The notes under the pieces are model-generated. The model saw only the letters and a program-made list of their open reading frames with translations. It had not been told where the DNA came from and did not search any database. Shown here piece after piece: positions 1 through 9,129 of a DNA stretch of 64,000 bases. The stretch's first letter is position 1, and the number at the start of each line of letters is the position of its first letter. The position numbers and the translations under genes were made by a program. Source of the DNA: Halopiger aswanensis. Its GTDB lineage: Archaea > Halobacteriota > Halobacteria > Halobacteriales > Natrialbaceae. Location of the stretch: NCBI RefSeq assembly GCF_003610195.1, contig NZ_RAPO01000002.1, positions 1,362,402 through 1,426,401 on the forward strand, given 5' to 3'.

Positions 1-396
1 GTAGTGTTTCAGCGGCATATCGAGCAGTTCGTGAAGTTTGCCGATCCGAGCGCGGTTCGCGAAGTAGTCGCGGTCGTACTCACCGGTCGCTAGCGAGACG
101 AGATAGGCACTCTGGGTCTCTTTCAGCGCGTCGATCCCCTTCGGTGACCAATCGATAACGGCTCGCGTCTGGTCATACGTGAGCAATTTGTCGTAGAAGT
201 CGTCGGCGATCTCGTTCTTGTTATCGCGCAACAGTGGCTCGAGGTCGGCGAGCCGCTTTGCGTCCGCCTCGTCGAAACCGATGAAATCCTTTCGCCAGGC
301 AATCTCCGATTCGTCGAGACCGAGGTCGGCGACGAGTTCGTCGACATCGACGAACCCGTTCAGTCCGCCACGTCCGAACGTCTCGTCGGGATCCAT
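1..396 (-). CDS. Globin-coupled sensor, HemAT-like aerotaxis transducer (N-terminal part; runs off the window)
   Basis: The reading frame starts at the ATG at 396 and stays open to base 1, so only the first 132 residues are seen. They match the protoglobin sensor domain of globin-coupled sensors such as Halobacterium HemAT: an EIAWRKDFIGFDE segment near residues 31-43, an ALKETQSAYL segment near 90-99, and an RARIGKLHELL segment in which His122 is the expected proximal heme ligand. Globin-coupled sensors bind O2 through heme and pass the signal to a C-terminal output domain. That domain lies outside the window, so HemAT (methyl-accepting output) is an inference; another output such as a kinase is possible. 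Confidence 0.85.
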   Translation of the reverse strand, partial: MDPDETFGRGGLNGFVDVDELVADLGLDESEIAWRKDFIGFDEADAKRLADLEPLLRDNKNEIADDFYDKLLTYDQTRAVIDWSPKGIDALKETQSAYLVSLATGEYDRDYFANRARIGKLHELLDMPLKHY

Positions 397-563
397 GGCC
401 AGAACATGTTCGATCTGTCACTTAAGTCGTTAATCCAGTTCTCGAACGGTAGGAATTCTCGATGACGGCGAACGATCGCGGTCGGCCAAGCGGTGGCCGT
501 CGTACGGACCGGTTGACCCGCACAGGACCCGATGACGTGATCCGAGACGGCGCGTCCCGCACC

Positions 564-570
564 CTTTTAC
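564..570 (+). promoter_or_regulatory. TATA box of the PIN/AAA ATPase gene
   Basis: CTTTTAC lies about 27 bases upstream of the ATG at 594, the spacing of a leaderless haloarchaeal transcript. It supports choosing the ATG at 594 over an in-frame start at 462. Confidence 0.6.
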
Positions 571-593
571 CTGCGAAGGGCGAACCGTACGAC

Positions 594-2471
594 ATGAACG
601 TCGTGCCGGACACGAGCGTGGTCATCGACGGCCGCGTCTCGGCGACGATTGAAGACGGGCAGTTCGAGGGAGCGACGATTTCGGTACCCGAAGCCGTCGT
701 CGCGGAACTCGAGGCGCAGGCCAACGACGGCATCGAGACCGGCTGGGACGGCTTAGAGGAACTCCAGCGACTCGCCGACCTGGCCGACGAGGGCGTCATC
801 GACCTCGAGTACGTCGGTGAGCGGCCAAACGCCATCGAGCGGGGCCACGCCTCCGAGGGCGAGATCGACGCCCTGATCCGCGACCTCGCGGAGGACCTCG
901 ACGCGACCTTCCTCACCAGCGACATCGTTCAGGCCGAAGTCGCCCAAGCCAAGGGACTCGACGTCGAGCACCTCTCCCCCGAGGTACGCGAGGTCGACGT
1001 GGGGACGCTCACCGTCGAGAACTACTTCGACGACCAGACGATGAGCGTCCACCTCAAGACGGGCGCCGTCCCGATGGCCAAGCGGGGCGAACTCGGCGAG
1101 ATGCAGTACATGCCGATCGCCGACGAGCCGCTCGACGAGGAGACCATGGACGAGTACGCCCGCGAGGTCATCGACGCCGCCAAGGAGTCCCCCGAGGGCT
1201 TCCTCGAGCTCTCCGAACCGGGCATGAAGATCGTCCAGTTCCGCGACTACCGCATCGCGATCGGCCGGCCCCCCTTCTCGGACGGCATCGAGATCACCGC
1301 CGTCCGGCCCATCGCCCAGACCGACATCGAGGACTACGAGAACGCCGACGAACTCAAAGAACGGCTGCTCGAGCGCCAGCGCGGCGTCCTGATTTCGGGC
1401 GCCCCCGGAGCGGGTAAATCGACCTTCGCGCAGGCGGTGGCTCGCTTCATCTCCGATCACAACTACTCGGTCAAGACGATGGAGAAGCCCCGCGACCTGC
1501 AGGTCGGCCCCGAGATCACCCAGTACACGGAACTGGGCGGCGAGATGGCAAAGACCGCGGACGCCCTGCTGATGGTCCGCCCCGACTACACCATCTACGA
1601 CGAGGTCCGCAAGACCGACGACTTCGAGGTCTTCGCGGACATGCGGCTCGCGGGCGTCGGAATGATCGGCGTCGTCCACGCGACGCGACCGATCGACGCC
1701 CTCCAGCGCCTCGTCGGCCGCGTCGAACTCGGGATGATTCCCCAGGTCGTCGACACGGTCGTCTACATCGAGGCCGGGGAGGTCAACACCGTCTACGACG
1801 TCAAGACCGAGGTCAAGGTCCCCGCGGGTCTCACCGAGGAGGACCTCGCTCGCCCGGTCATCCAGGTCACGAACTTCGAGACCGGCGAGCCCGAGTACGA
1901 GATTTACACGTTCAACCGCCAGGTCGTCACCGTCCCGCTCAAAGACGAGGAGGGCGGCCCCGGCAGCGAGTCCGGCGTCGACCGAATCGCCAAACAGGAG
2001 ATCGAACGAGAGATCCGCTCGGTCGCTCGCGGCTACGTCGACGTCCTACTCAAGAGCCAGGACCGCGCGGTCGTCTACGTCGAGGAAGACGACATCTCGA
2101 GCGTCATCGGGAAAGGCGGCGGTCGAATCACCGACATCGAGAACCGGCTGGGGATCGATATCGACGTCCGCACCCACGACGAGAACCCCAACTACGGCGC
2201 GGGCGCCGGCAGCGCCAACGCGAGCAGCGACGGCGGTGGCGGCCAGGCCGCGGGCCAGATGGTCACCCCCGAGGTCACCTCCCGCCACATCGTTATTCCC
2301 GTCGACGGCAACCACGGCGAGACCGTCGAGGTCCAGGCCGGCGGCGACTACCTCTTTACCGCCACGGTGAGCCGCGGCGGGGAGATCCAGGTCTCTCGAG
2401 GGAGCGCGATCGCGGACGAACTCGAGCAGGCAATCGACCGAAAGGATCCGATTACAGTCGTCCCGTCGTAG
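594..2471 (+). CDS. PIN domain - PilT/VirB11-type ATPase - KH domain protein
   Basis: This 625-residue protein joins three modules. Residues 1-150 form a PIN (PilT N-terminus) nuclease-like domain beginning MNVVPDTSVVIDG with acidic residues D6 and D12. Residues about 235-430 form a secretion-type AAA ATPase with Walker A GAPGAGKST at 269-277. Residues about 485-545 carry a KH RNA-binding motif, VIGKGGGRI, at about 504. Such PINc-ATPase-KH proteins are conserved in archaea and are thought to act on RNA; the precise function is not established. A Gly/Ser-rich linker (about 537-560) precedes a C-terminal beta-rich tail. A TATA box 27 bases upstream supports the start. Confidence 0.9.
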   Translation: MNVVPDTSVVIDGRVSATIEDGQFEGATISVPEAVVAELEAQANDGIETGWDGLEELQRLADLADEGVIDLEYVGERPNAIERGHASEGEIDALIRDLAEDLDATFLTSDIVQAEVAQAKGLDVEHLSPEVREVDVGTLTVENYFDDQTMSVHLKTGAVPMAKRGELGEMQYMPIADEPLDEETMDEYAREVIDAAKESPEGFLELSEPGMKIVQFRDYRIAIGRPPFSDGIEITAVRPIAQTDIEDYENADELKERLLERQRGVLISGAPGAGKSTFAQAVARFISDHNYSVKTMEKPRDLQVGPEITQYTELGGEMAKTADALLMVRPDYTIYDEVRKTDDFEVFADMRLAGVGMIGVVHATRPIDALQRLVGRVELGMIPQVVDTVVYIEAGEVNTVYDVKTEVKVPAGLTEEDLARPVIQVTNFETGEPEYEIYTFNRQVVTVPLKDEEGGPGSESGVDRIAKQEIEREIRSVARGYVDVLLKSQDRAVVYVEEDDISSVIGKGGGRITDIENRLGIDIDVRTHDENPNYGAGAGSANASSDGGGGQAAGQMVTPEVTSRHIVIPVDGNHGETVEVQAGGDYLFTATVSRGGEIQVSRGSAIADELEQAIDRKDPITVVPS

Positions 2472-2762
2472 GCGGTCGGACCGCGAGCGAACGAAGCGAA
2501 CGAGCGACACCTTTTCCCGGAGCTGTTTTGGAGGAGCAACGAGCGGGTGACGCGACGAGAAAAACGGCTGGTGATCTAGTGTCTCGAGGGGTGGGATCGC
2601 CGAGAAACTCGAACAGGCGATCGACCGGAGAAACGATCGAGACGGGGTCACAGTGCGCGAACGCGACGACAGACGACCCGACCGACAGTGTCGGATGGGA
2701 ACGGAACCGCGACGGAGCGACGGCTCCCCAACGACCCGACTACGGCCGGGAGCGGCGACGCA

Positions 2763-3824
2763 CTAGGGTGTCCAGACGCCTTGTATCCGATCGAGCAGCG
2801 TGACGACGACCACGTGCGGCAGCGTCAGGACGGCGATCGTCACCAGATAGAGCGCGAGGAGATCGGGAACGGTTGCAGGCGTTCGCGGGACGGCGAGTCC
2901 GATCGCGACGAACACGAGCAGTCCGCCCGCGGTCAGCGGCGCTGCGTCGCGGGCGAAGCGCCGAATCGCGGTGTCGATCGCTCCGCGCTCGAGCGCCGTC
3001 CCGGCGACGGGATCGACGAGCATCGTCCGGAGGATGTGCCGAAGGGAGTGCCAGAAACAGAAATAGAGCCCGATCGCGAGTATCGGCGGCACGGTCGCGA
3101 AGTAGACGATCAGGCCGACCGTCTCCGCGGCGTCGACCAGCCACGGGCCCCGACCGTCCGATTCCGCTCGACCGAAGCCCAGGCCAAGCGAAAGCGCGAC
3201 CAGCGAGCCGAAGCCGATCGCGACGGCCGTCCGCACCGGCCGAGCGAACGCCGGCTCGAGTGCGGCCGCCGCACCGGGATCGAACAAGCCGACGAGCGTT
3301 CCCGCGACGAAGGCGTACTGCTCGGGAAACGCGATCAACGGAACGAGCATCGGGAGGCCGCCGCGGACGACGAGCGCGAGCAGTCGGCTGGCCCGCGTCT
3401 CGAGGTGCGACGCACCGACGAACGCGAGCAGCGCGTAGACGTCGCCCTGGCCCCAGTGGACGAGCGTCACGAGGATGAACAGGACGAACGCAGCGACGGG
3501 GGCGAGGAACCAGCCGGCGGCGTAGGCGCTACCGAGGAGGAGATAGAGGCCGCCGACGAACGCGAGCGAGCGGCGCGTGACGGGGTCGCCTCGAGCCCGC
3601 GGCACGACGAGGTGATCGACGGCGCCGTGAGGGAGTCCGAGGACGACGACGCTGAGCGCTAGCGGCACGTACTGGGCCGCGAGCGGCGGCGACCCACCGA
3701 GGACCGTCGTCACGATCGCAACGAGGAGCAGCGAGCCGGCGCCGAGGCTCACTCGAGCGGCGACCCGTCGCCCCGCGGCGGCCGCTCGGCCGTCGGCACG
3801 CCGAGCGATTGCGTCACGACTCAT
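2763..3824 (-). CDS. brp: Brp/Blh family beta-carotene 15,15'-dioxygenase
   Basis: The 353-residue multi-pass membrane protein belongs to the Brp/Blh family, which splits beta-carotene into two retinal molecules for opsins. Conserved His-bearing segments are visible: LGLPHGAVDHL (H66, H71), LVHWGQGD (H123), CFWHSLRHILR near residue 258 and LTLPHVV near 339; in this family histidines bind the catalytic iron. Its start overlaps the end of the lycopene cyclase gene by 11 bases, so the two are very likely co-transcribed and translationally coupled. Downstream (2472-2762) is a short intergenic stretch with no supported gene. Confidence 0.93.
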   Translation of the reverse strand: MSRDAIARRADGRAAAAGRRVAARVSLGAGSLLLVAIVTTVLGGSPPLAAQYVPLALSVVVLGLPHGAVDHLVVPRARGDPVTRRSLAFVGGLYLLLGSAYAAGWFLAPVAAFVLFILVTLVHWGQGDVYALLAFVGASHLETRASRLLALVVRGGLPMLVPLIAFPEQYAFVAGTLVGLFDPGAAAALEPAFARPVRTAVAIGFGSLVALSLGLGFGRAESDGRGPWLVDAAETVGLIVYFATVPPILAIGLYFCFWHSLRHILRTMLVDPVAGTALERGAIDTAIRRFARDAAPLTAGGLLVFVAIGLAVPRTPATVPDLLALYLVTIAVLTLPHVVVVTLLDRIQGVWTP

Positions 3825-4596
3825 CGGAACTCGTCACGAACCGGTTCGACATGCCGGCCCGCACCAGACGGTCGTCGATCCGATCGAGGACCCACATGTA
3901 CATGACGAGCCCTTGGACGATGAAAACGTTGGTCAAGAGGAAGAATAACGCCTCCTCGATCGGAAGTCCGAGCAGCGCGTACCCGGTCGTGTGGGCGTCG
4001 GAAATGATCCAGACGCCGAGTTCGATCGCGATGCGGTCGACGATCCAGAGGTACAACGTCGGGACGGCGATCGCGACCAGCACCGTTCGGCGAAGGTCCC
4101 ACAGGTACGACAGGCCGAACCCCCACTGAATCGCGAGGATCGGTCCGGCCCAGACGAACAGCCAGCCGAGGTAGTACGTCGCAGCGTCACCGATCAACGC
4201 GGCCCCGGCGGCGACGATCGCCAGGCCGCCGGCGACGCCGACCAGTCGATGCGCGAGGGGGATCGTCAGCGGTCGATCGACGACTGTTCCGACCTGAAAC
4301 AACCAGAGGGCAGTGAGAATCGGTTGGAGGACGAAAAAGAGGTACTCCTCGATCGGCGTGTGCCAAACGGTAGCGAGAACCGCACTGCGACCGTACCACC
4401 AGACGCCCCGGGGAATAAGGTGGTTCGTGAACGGCGTCGTGTAGACGACGGCGAGGACGATCATGAGCGCGAGCCCGGAGAGCGGACGGACGCCCCACCA
4501 GGCGCGGCCGCGCCGGAACGCGAACCACCCCAGAATCAGGATTGGCGGCAGCAGAAAGACGAGGTGTATGCCGAAGTACGTGAGCGCAATGGCCAT
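3814..4596 (-). CDS. crtY: Lycopene beta-cyclase (fused CrtYc/CrtYd type)
   Basis: This 260-residue membrane protein has two tandem lycopene-cyclase domains, each with the family's PxEE signature: HTPIEEYLFF near residue 78 and LPIEEALFF near 223. It converts lycopene into beta-carotene, the substrate of the Brp protein encoded immediately downstream with an 11-base overlap. The ATG at 4596 begins MAIALTYFGIHLVF, typical of the family; an in-frame GTG at 4647 would add 17 residues. Function follows from the family and from the opsin genes next to it. Confidence 0.92.
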   Translation of the reverse strand: MAIALTYFGIHLVFLLPPILILGWFAFRRGRAWWGVRPLSGLALMIVLAVVYTTPFTNHLIPRGVWWYGRSAVLATVWHTPIEEYLFFVLQPILTALWLFQVGTVVDRPLTIPLAHRLVGVAGGLAIVAAGAALIGDAATYYLGWLFVWAGPILAIQWGFGLSYLWDLRRTVLVAIAVPTLYLWIVDRIAIELGVWIISDAHTTGYALLGLPIEEALFFLLTNVFIVQGLVMYMWVLDRIDDRLVRAGMSNRFVTSSDES

Positions 4597-4804
4597 GGAC
4601 GGGGCGGCGTGCGCCGGCGGTGCTCCGGTGGGAACCGGAATCTCCACGAGCGAAAGTACGAGCGCCAGCAGAATAGGGCAGCATCCATACTAGTTAGGTT
4701 CGACCCGAAACATCGACGGGCAACGGTCGAAGCCGTTCGAAACGGCCGGAGTAGGGCGCTACGGACCGGATCAGCTCGAACGCGGACCGAGCATGAGCGA
4801 TTCG

Positions 4805-5680
4805 TCAGTCGTCGCCCGGGACGAAGCCGGGGATGCTGGCGCCGTAGTCTGCGCCGCCGGTGATCGTCTCCGGTTCGGCGACGACGTAGCGCATAGCGAC
4901 GAACGTCACGATGTACTTCGTGATGATGTCGAGAACGCTGTACCCCCAGGAGGTGACGGTGACGCTCAGGACGGCGACCCCTTCGACCCCGAGCGCCCAG
5001 AGAATCGGGTACCCGAACCAGCCGACGACGGTGAGAAACTTGAGCGTCCGGAACAGGTCGGCCGTTCCCGTCGCCGCCGCCTCGGCGGTCCAGTCGACGA
5101 GGATGACGTAGACGATGACGAAGAAGAAAACTGAACTGAGCGCGAACCACCACCAGCGGAGCACCAGCGAGGACGTGGTCAGTGCCGCAGCCAGCCCGGT
5201 GAGGCACATCGCGATCGTGAACGTACAGGTCGTAAGAATTTTCGTCCAGTTGGACCCGGCGATCATCCCGAGGGCGATCAGGATAAACGGGGTCGAGAAC
5301 GTCCACGTGAGGTAGCGGCCCCACATCGTCAGGACGCCGTCCTGACCTGCCGTCGTCGCCCCCGCGGCCGGGTGACCGGGCGGCATCTCGGTAACACCCA
5401 GCGTCAGCCCCGATGCGAGGCCGGTGTAACTCGAGATGGAAACGACCGAGATCAACATCAGCGCAATCGCAATCGCCGTCGATCGCGGGTCCGTCAGGTT
5501 CCGACCGAGGTAGGCGATCCCGAGGATGGTGAGGCCGGCAAGGGCGATGTTGAGGACGAACGACAGCGCGAGGAGCGTGTTGTCACCGCCGAAGACGTAC
5601 TCGAATAGTTCCCGATCCGTCGCCCCGTTTTGCAGGACGGCGCTCTGGACCCGGAAACCGAGGTCGATCGCTGACTGCAT
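4805..5680 (-). CDS. hop: Halorhodopsin, light-driven inward chloride pump
   Basis: A seven-helix microbial rhodopsin of 291 residues from the ATG at 5680. Helix C reads GRYLTWTFSTPFILIA, giving the T125/S129/A136 pattern (TSA) of chloride-pumping halorhodopsins instead of the DTD of proton pumps. The long B-C loop (SGLTLGVTEMPPGHPAAG) is also typical. Helix G has D261 and the retinal Schiff-base lysine K265. A TATA element lies about 30 bases upstream of this start, favouring it over an in-frame start at 5743. The C-terminus (about 278-291) is a short acidic tail. Neighbouring crtY and brp would supply retinal. Confidence 0.95.
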   Translation of the reverse strand: MQSAIDLGFRVQSAVLQNGATDRELFEYVFGGDNTLLALSFVLNIALAGLTILGIAYLGRNLTDPRSTAIAIALMLISVVSISSYTGLASGLTLGVTEMPPGHPAAGATTAGQDGVLTMWGRYLTWTFSTPFILIALGMIAGSNWTKILTTCTFTIAMCLTGLAAALTTSSLVLRWWWFALSSVFFFVIVYVILVDWTAEAAATGTADLFRTLKFLTVVGWFGYPILWALGVEGVAVLSVTVTSWGYSVLDIITKYIVTFVAMRYVVAEPETITGGADYGASIPGFVPGDD

Positions 5681-5706
5681 GGACGGGAATCGCTTCACTA
5701 CCGCGA

Positions 5707-5714
5707 CACATAAA
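5707..5714 (-). promoter_or_regulatory. TATA box of hop
   Basis: GTTTATGT on the minus strand sits about 30 bases upstream of the ATG at 5680. Confidence 0.55.
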
Positions 5715-5840
5715 CGAGTGTCCGCGGTGATCCGAATACTCACGAACGGCGACTAAAACGGCGTTTTGTGGGGGGTCGACTCGGGGACGAGCGAGGCGAA
5801 CCCGATCAACCCGATCGTCGGAGGTCGATAGCGACGCACC

Positions 5841-6563
5841 TCATGCCGGCGCAGCCGTCGGCGTAACGGCCCGCTCGAGGACGTTACGGCTCCGGAGCAG
5901 AACCACCCCGAACCCGACCTTCGCCGAGAGGTCGAGCACCATGAACGCGGCGGTCTCCCAGTACAGCGGCAGGATGCCGAACGTCCCCTCGGTGCCGAGG
6001 ATCCAGACCACGGGGTACAGGAGCCACAGCACGATGACCAGGTTACGGAGCGTCCCGAACAGCGACGCGACCTCCGGAGACCGGTCACGCGCGTTCTTCG
6101 AGAGGGTGCCGACGAGGACGTACAGCAGGACGAGCAGGGCGCCGGTGCTGATCCCCCACCACGCGATCCGGGTGCCGGGCGTCGCTGCGAACGCCGCGAT
6201 TGCCCCGGTGCTGATCATGAAGACGTCGAGGCCGATCAGCGTCGCGATCGTGTTGCGGTTCGCCCCGGCCAGCAGCGCGAGGTCGAGCAACAGGAGCGGC
6301 GTCGTGAACAGCCAGTCGGCATAGCGCGCCCAGTAAATCGTGAGCGCCTCGCCGCCGACCATGACTTCGGTGACACCGAAGCCGGTCGCCATCGCGAAGT
6401 ACATTGCTGCGGCGATCGTCGTGATGAAGATCGTGATGATGTAGAACTCCTGCATCTTCGGATCGCGAACGCCGCGTCCGCGTCCGACGAAGTACAGGGT
6501 TCCGAGAGTCATTCCTATCGTGCCGATCCACAGCCAGACGGATTCTGGGCCTACTGCAGCCAT
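5841..6563 (-). CDS. bop: Bacteriorhodopsin, light-driven proton pump
   Basis: This 240-residue seven-helix opsin has the full set of proton-pump residues. Helix C reads RYADWLFTTPLLLLD, with D83 (proton acceptor), T87 and D94 (proton donor). E192 and E203 match the proton-release pair of bacteriorhodopsin. Helix G has D211 and the retinal-binding lysine K215 in LDLSAKVGFG. The start is the ATG at 6563, with a strong TATA box 25 bases upstream. It lies upstream of hop on the same strand. No bat-type regulator gene is present in the window, unlike the Halobacterium bop cluster. Confidence 0.96.
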   Translation of the reverse strand: MAAVGPESVWLWIGTIGMTLGTLYFVGRGRGVRDPKMQEFYIITIFITTIAAAMYFAMATGFGVTEVMVGGEALTIYWARYADWLFTTPLLLLDLALLAGANRNTIATLIGLDVFMISTGAIAAFAATPGTRIAWWGISTGALLVLLYVLVGTLSKNARDRSPEVASLFGTLRNLVIVLWLLYPVVWILGTEGTFGILPLYWETAAFMVLDLSAKVGFGVVLLRSRNVLERAVTPTAAPA

Positions 6564-6584
6564 ATGAGTTCCTAGGGAAAGACC

Positions 6585-6592
6585 GTTATATA
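6585..6592 (-). promoter_or_regulatory. TATA box of bop
   Basis: TATATAAC on the minus strand is centred about 25 bases upstream of the bop ATG, so the transcript should be leaderless or nearly so. I could not identify a Bat-type upstream activating sequence. Confidence 0.65.
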
Positions 6593-6726
6593 CCGCTACA
6601 GCCTAACGATAATAACTCCTAGAATCGATTGTATGTCCAGAAATATGACGCTGACGACGAAAGCGCAGCGTATATCGGGACCCTCCGTCTCGGGACCAAT
6701 AACTCGAGGGCGGACCTCACGTACCG

Positions 6727-7335
6727 ATGACACCAGCTGATCCAAACGACCCGATCACCGACGCCTTCCTGAGCGACTCGACGTACGAACGGCTTCGAGT
6801 AGAGCGGTACACGCTGATCAGACGACGGATTCCACAGAAGCTCGTCTACCAGAGCGGCCTCCTGTTCCTGCTCGCGCTCGTCGCGCCGATCGTCGCCACC
6901 TATCCGTCCTCGGTGCGGGCCGCGTTCCCGGGCGGCGATCCGCTGTGGTCGTCGCCGCTGGTCCTCTGGGTCGGCGTCTACGCGGGCGGGATCGAACTCG
7001 GAACGGCGACGTGTCTCATCGCTGTTGCGATCGTCCGCCGCCGATACGAACGGCACCTCTCCGAATCGCAGGTCCACGCGCTGCTCAACGTCGAAGATGT
7101 CGCCTCGATGTTCGGACTGGCGACCGGCGGCTTCGCGATCCTGATCACGGTCGGGTTCTTCCTGCTGGGTCACGCCGGCCCCGAAACGTTCTACTCGGTC
7201 GTCGACTCCGCCCCGCGGAACCCCTACGGGCCGACCGGCGTCTCGATTCCCGTGATCGCAGTCGGTATAGCAGCAGCCGCGAGTTCCAGCGTCGTCTACT
7301 CGATCGGTCGGTATCTCTCCGCGTCCGAGAACTGA
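6727..7335 (+). CDS. Conserved haloarchaeal membrane protein, divergent from bop
   Basis: I do not recognise a function. The 202-residue protein has an N-terminal cytosolic stretch (1-40, rich in Arg) and four likely membrane segments: about residues 42-62, 76-98, 122-143 and 172-195. An ESQVHALLNVEDVASMFGLA stretch lies between helices 2 and 3. It is transcribed divergently from bop with 163 bases between them; GTATAT at about 6669 may be its TATA box. A link to the opsins is only suggested by position. Confidence 0.7.
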   Translation: MTPADPNDPITDAFLSDSTYERLRVERYTLIRRRIPQKLVYQSGLLFLLALVAPIVATYPSSVRAAFPGGDPLWSSPLVLWVGVYAGGIELGTATCLIAVAIVRRRYERHLSESQVHALLNVEDVASMFGLATGGFAILITVGFFLLGHAGPETFYSVVDSAPRNPYGPTGVSIPVIAVGIAAAASSSVVYSIGRYLSASEN

Positions 7336-7701
7336 AAGCGAGATCGGGCCGCGTACAGACAGCCTCGAGCGGGTCGCGCGATCGCGTAGCCGGTCGATTC
7401 CTCGGCTCGTTGGCGGATTCGTATCCGGGAAGATGTCGGTGCTGACGGGTTTCTACGATCCGAACGCTCGACGTTCGAGGATGAAAGACGGGACGTCGAG
7501 GGGCGTCCGGCGGAGAACGTGTCAGAACCGGCCGAGCACTGACCGGGAGATGGGATGTCGGTTGATGACTGCGTACTGATTTGACGAACCGCCGACAGTG
7601 CGTATACGAACCACGCACTCAACTACAAGGTGTTTAAGGATTAGACCTAAGTATGGGACGAATGTTTCCCACAGGTAGCAAGAACACAGTGATCTGATTC
7701 A
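7336..7701. other. Intergenic region with likely nadE promoter
   Basis: I see no supported gene in these 366 bases. Base composition becomes AT-richer after about 7620, where GTTTAAG (about 7630) and CCTAAGTATG (about 7648) could serve as promoter elements for the gene starting at 7702. Confidence 0.5.
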
Positions 7702-8619
7702 ATGAGTACTGAAAGAGAGACGTTCGTCTATTCGGAGTCTCGAAGCGAGAACGGGCCGTTCATCACCGATCCGGCCGGCCTCGAGGCGGCACACGCCCGG
7801 ATCATCAGCGAGCTCCGGACGACCGTCGACGACGCGGGTGCCGAGGGCGTCGTGGTGGCGATGAGCGGCGGGATCGACTCGACGGTGACGACGGCGCTGG
7901 CCGTCGAGGCACTGGGCAGCGAGCGCGTCCTCGGACTCGGGCTACCCTGTCACAAGAGCGAGCGTGCAGGTGTCAACGAGGCCCGAACCATCGCCGAGGG
8001 ACTGGGCATCGACTTCCGTGCGATCCAGCTGCGGCCGCTACTCGAGGCCTTCGAGGAGACGGCGACGGCGGTGCTCGAGTCCGACGGCGGTGGCGATCGC
8101 CCGGCGGAGCGAAACCACGCACTCGGTAACGTGATCGCCAGACTCCGGATGGTCTGTGCGTACTACGCGGCTAACCGGCGCTCGAAGCTGGTGCTGGGCA
8201 CCGCGAACCGCTCGGAGCTGTTGCTCGGCTACTTCACGAAGTACGGCGACGGCGCCGCGGACGCCTACCCGCTGGGAGACCTCTACAAAACCGAAGTGCG
8301 AGCCCTCGCGGGGCAGATCGGGATCCCGCGCCGGATCGTTACCAAGGAGCCGACGGCCGGGTTCTGGGCCGGTCAGACCGACGCCGACGAACTCGGGGCG
8401 CCGTACGACGACCTCGATCCGTTCCTAACCCGGCTCGTCGACGAGGGACGGTCGATCGCCGACGCGGCGTCTGGACTGAACATCGACCGCGAGACGGCGC
8501 GGTCGATCGCGTGGCTGTGTGCCGAAACGGCGCACAAGCGAACGACGCCGCCGACGCCGGGGATCGGGGACCGAACCGAGTCGATTCCCGAGTTCGGCGA
8601 CGAGTCCGCGGACTCCTGA
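7702..8619 (+). CDS. nadE: NH3-dependent NAD+ synthetase
   Basis: The 305-residue enzyme makes NAD+ from nicotinate adenine dinucleotide, ATP and ammonia, the last step of NAD synthesis. The PP-loop motif SGGIDS is at residues 55-60. Further family segments are LRMVCAYYAAN, LVLGTANRSELLLGYFTKYGD and YPLGDLYKTEVRALA, followed by KEPTAGFWAGQTDADELG near the substrate site. No glutaminase domain is fused, so it should use free ammonia. The gene is monocistronic, followed by an opposite-strand gene. Confidence 0.95.
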   Translation: MSTERETFVYSESRSENGPFITDPAGLEAAHARIISELRTTVDDAGAEGVVVAMSGGIDSTVTTALAVEALGSERVLGLGLPCHKSERAGVNEARTIAEGLGIDFRAIQLRPLLEAFEETATAVLESDGGGDRPAERNHALGNVIARLRMVCAYYAANRRSKLVLGTANRSELLLGYFTKYGDGAADAYPLGDLYKTEVRALAGQIGIPRRIVTKEPTAGFWAGQTDADELGAPYDDLDPFLTRLVDEGRSIADAASGLNIDRETARSIAWLCAETAHKRTTPPTPGIGDRTESIPEFGDESADS

Positions 8620-8643
8620 CGAGCGTCGGCCTCGAGCGGTCCC

Positions 8644-9051
8644 TCACTCGTCCTCGAACCGGTACAGGTCGGGGTTTCGCCACCAGAACAGCAGCCAGGC
8701 GACGAGGAACCCGCCCCCCATCGCGAGGATGTCCTGCAGGTATCGCGGAATCTCGAATCCGGAGAGCACCGCGATCACGGTCGTGGCTCCGATTATCGCT
8801 CCCAGCAGGACGAAGGCGATATCGCCGACGATCCGCGCGCTCGAGTACTCCCAGTAGTGTTGGCGGTGGTCGTCGTACCAGACGCCGACGTAGATCAGTA
8901 CGGGCGCCATGGTCGCGATGACCGTAACGACCTGATACTCCTCGGCGAGGCCGGCCTGCCCGAGGATGACGTTGAGCAGCTGCGCGACGATCGACGCCGC
9001 GAAGAGGCCGATCAGCAACCAGCCCCACCGGGGAACCCGCTCCTTGTCCAT
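8644..9051 (-). CDS. Small four-helix membrane protein
   Basis: No function is recognised. The 135-residue protein has four predicted membrane helices, at about residues 8-29, 42-58, 74-93 and 104-122, and charged ends. A TATA-like ATTATTTTCG lies about 30 bases upstream of the ATG at 9051 on the minus strand, supporting expression as a single gene. It converges on nadE, 24 bases away. Confidence 0.7.
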   Translation of the reverse strand: MDKERVPRWGWLLIGLFAASIVAQLLNVILGQAGLAEEYQVVTVIATMAPVLIYVGVWYDDHRQHYWEYSSARIVGDIAFVLLGAIIGATTVIAVLSGFEIPRYLQDILAMGGGFLVAWLLFWWRNPDLYRFEDE

Positions 9052-9129
9052 GCGCAGGAACGGTCACCGGACGAAAATAATCCTTGTCGTTCGTTCGCTC
9101 GATAGCACGGTGACCGCACGAGGTGCGCG

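Noticed and set aside
2688..3662. 324-codon plus-strand frame opposite brp
   Set aside because: Arg/Glu-rich low-complexity product; brp on the other strand has conserved histidine motifs.
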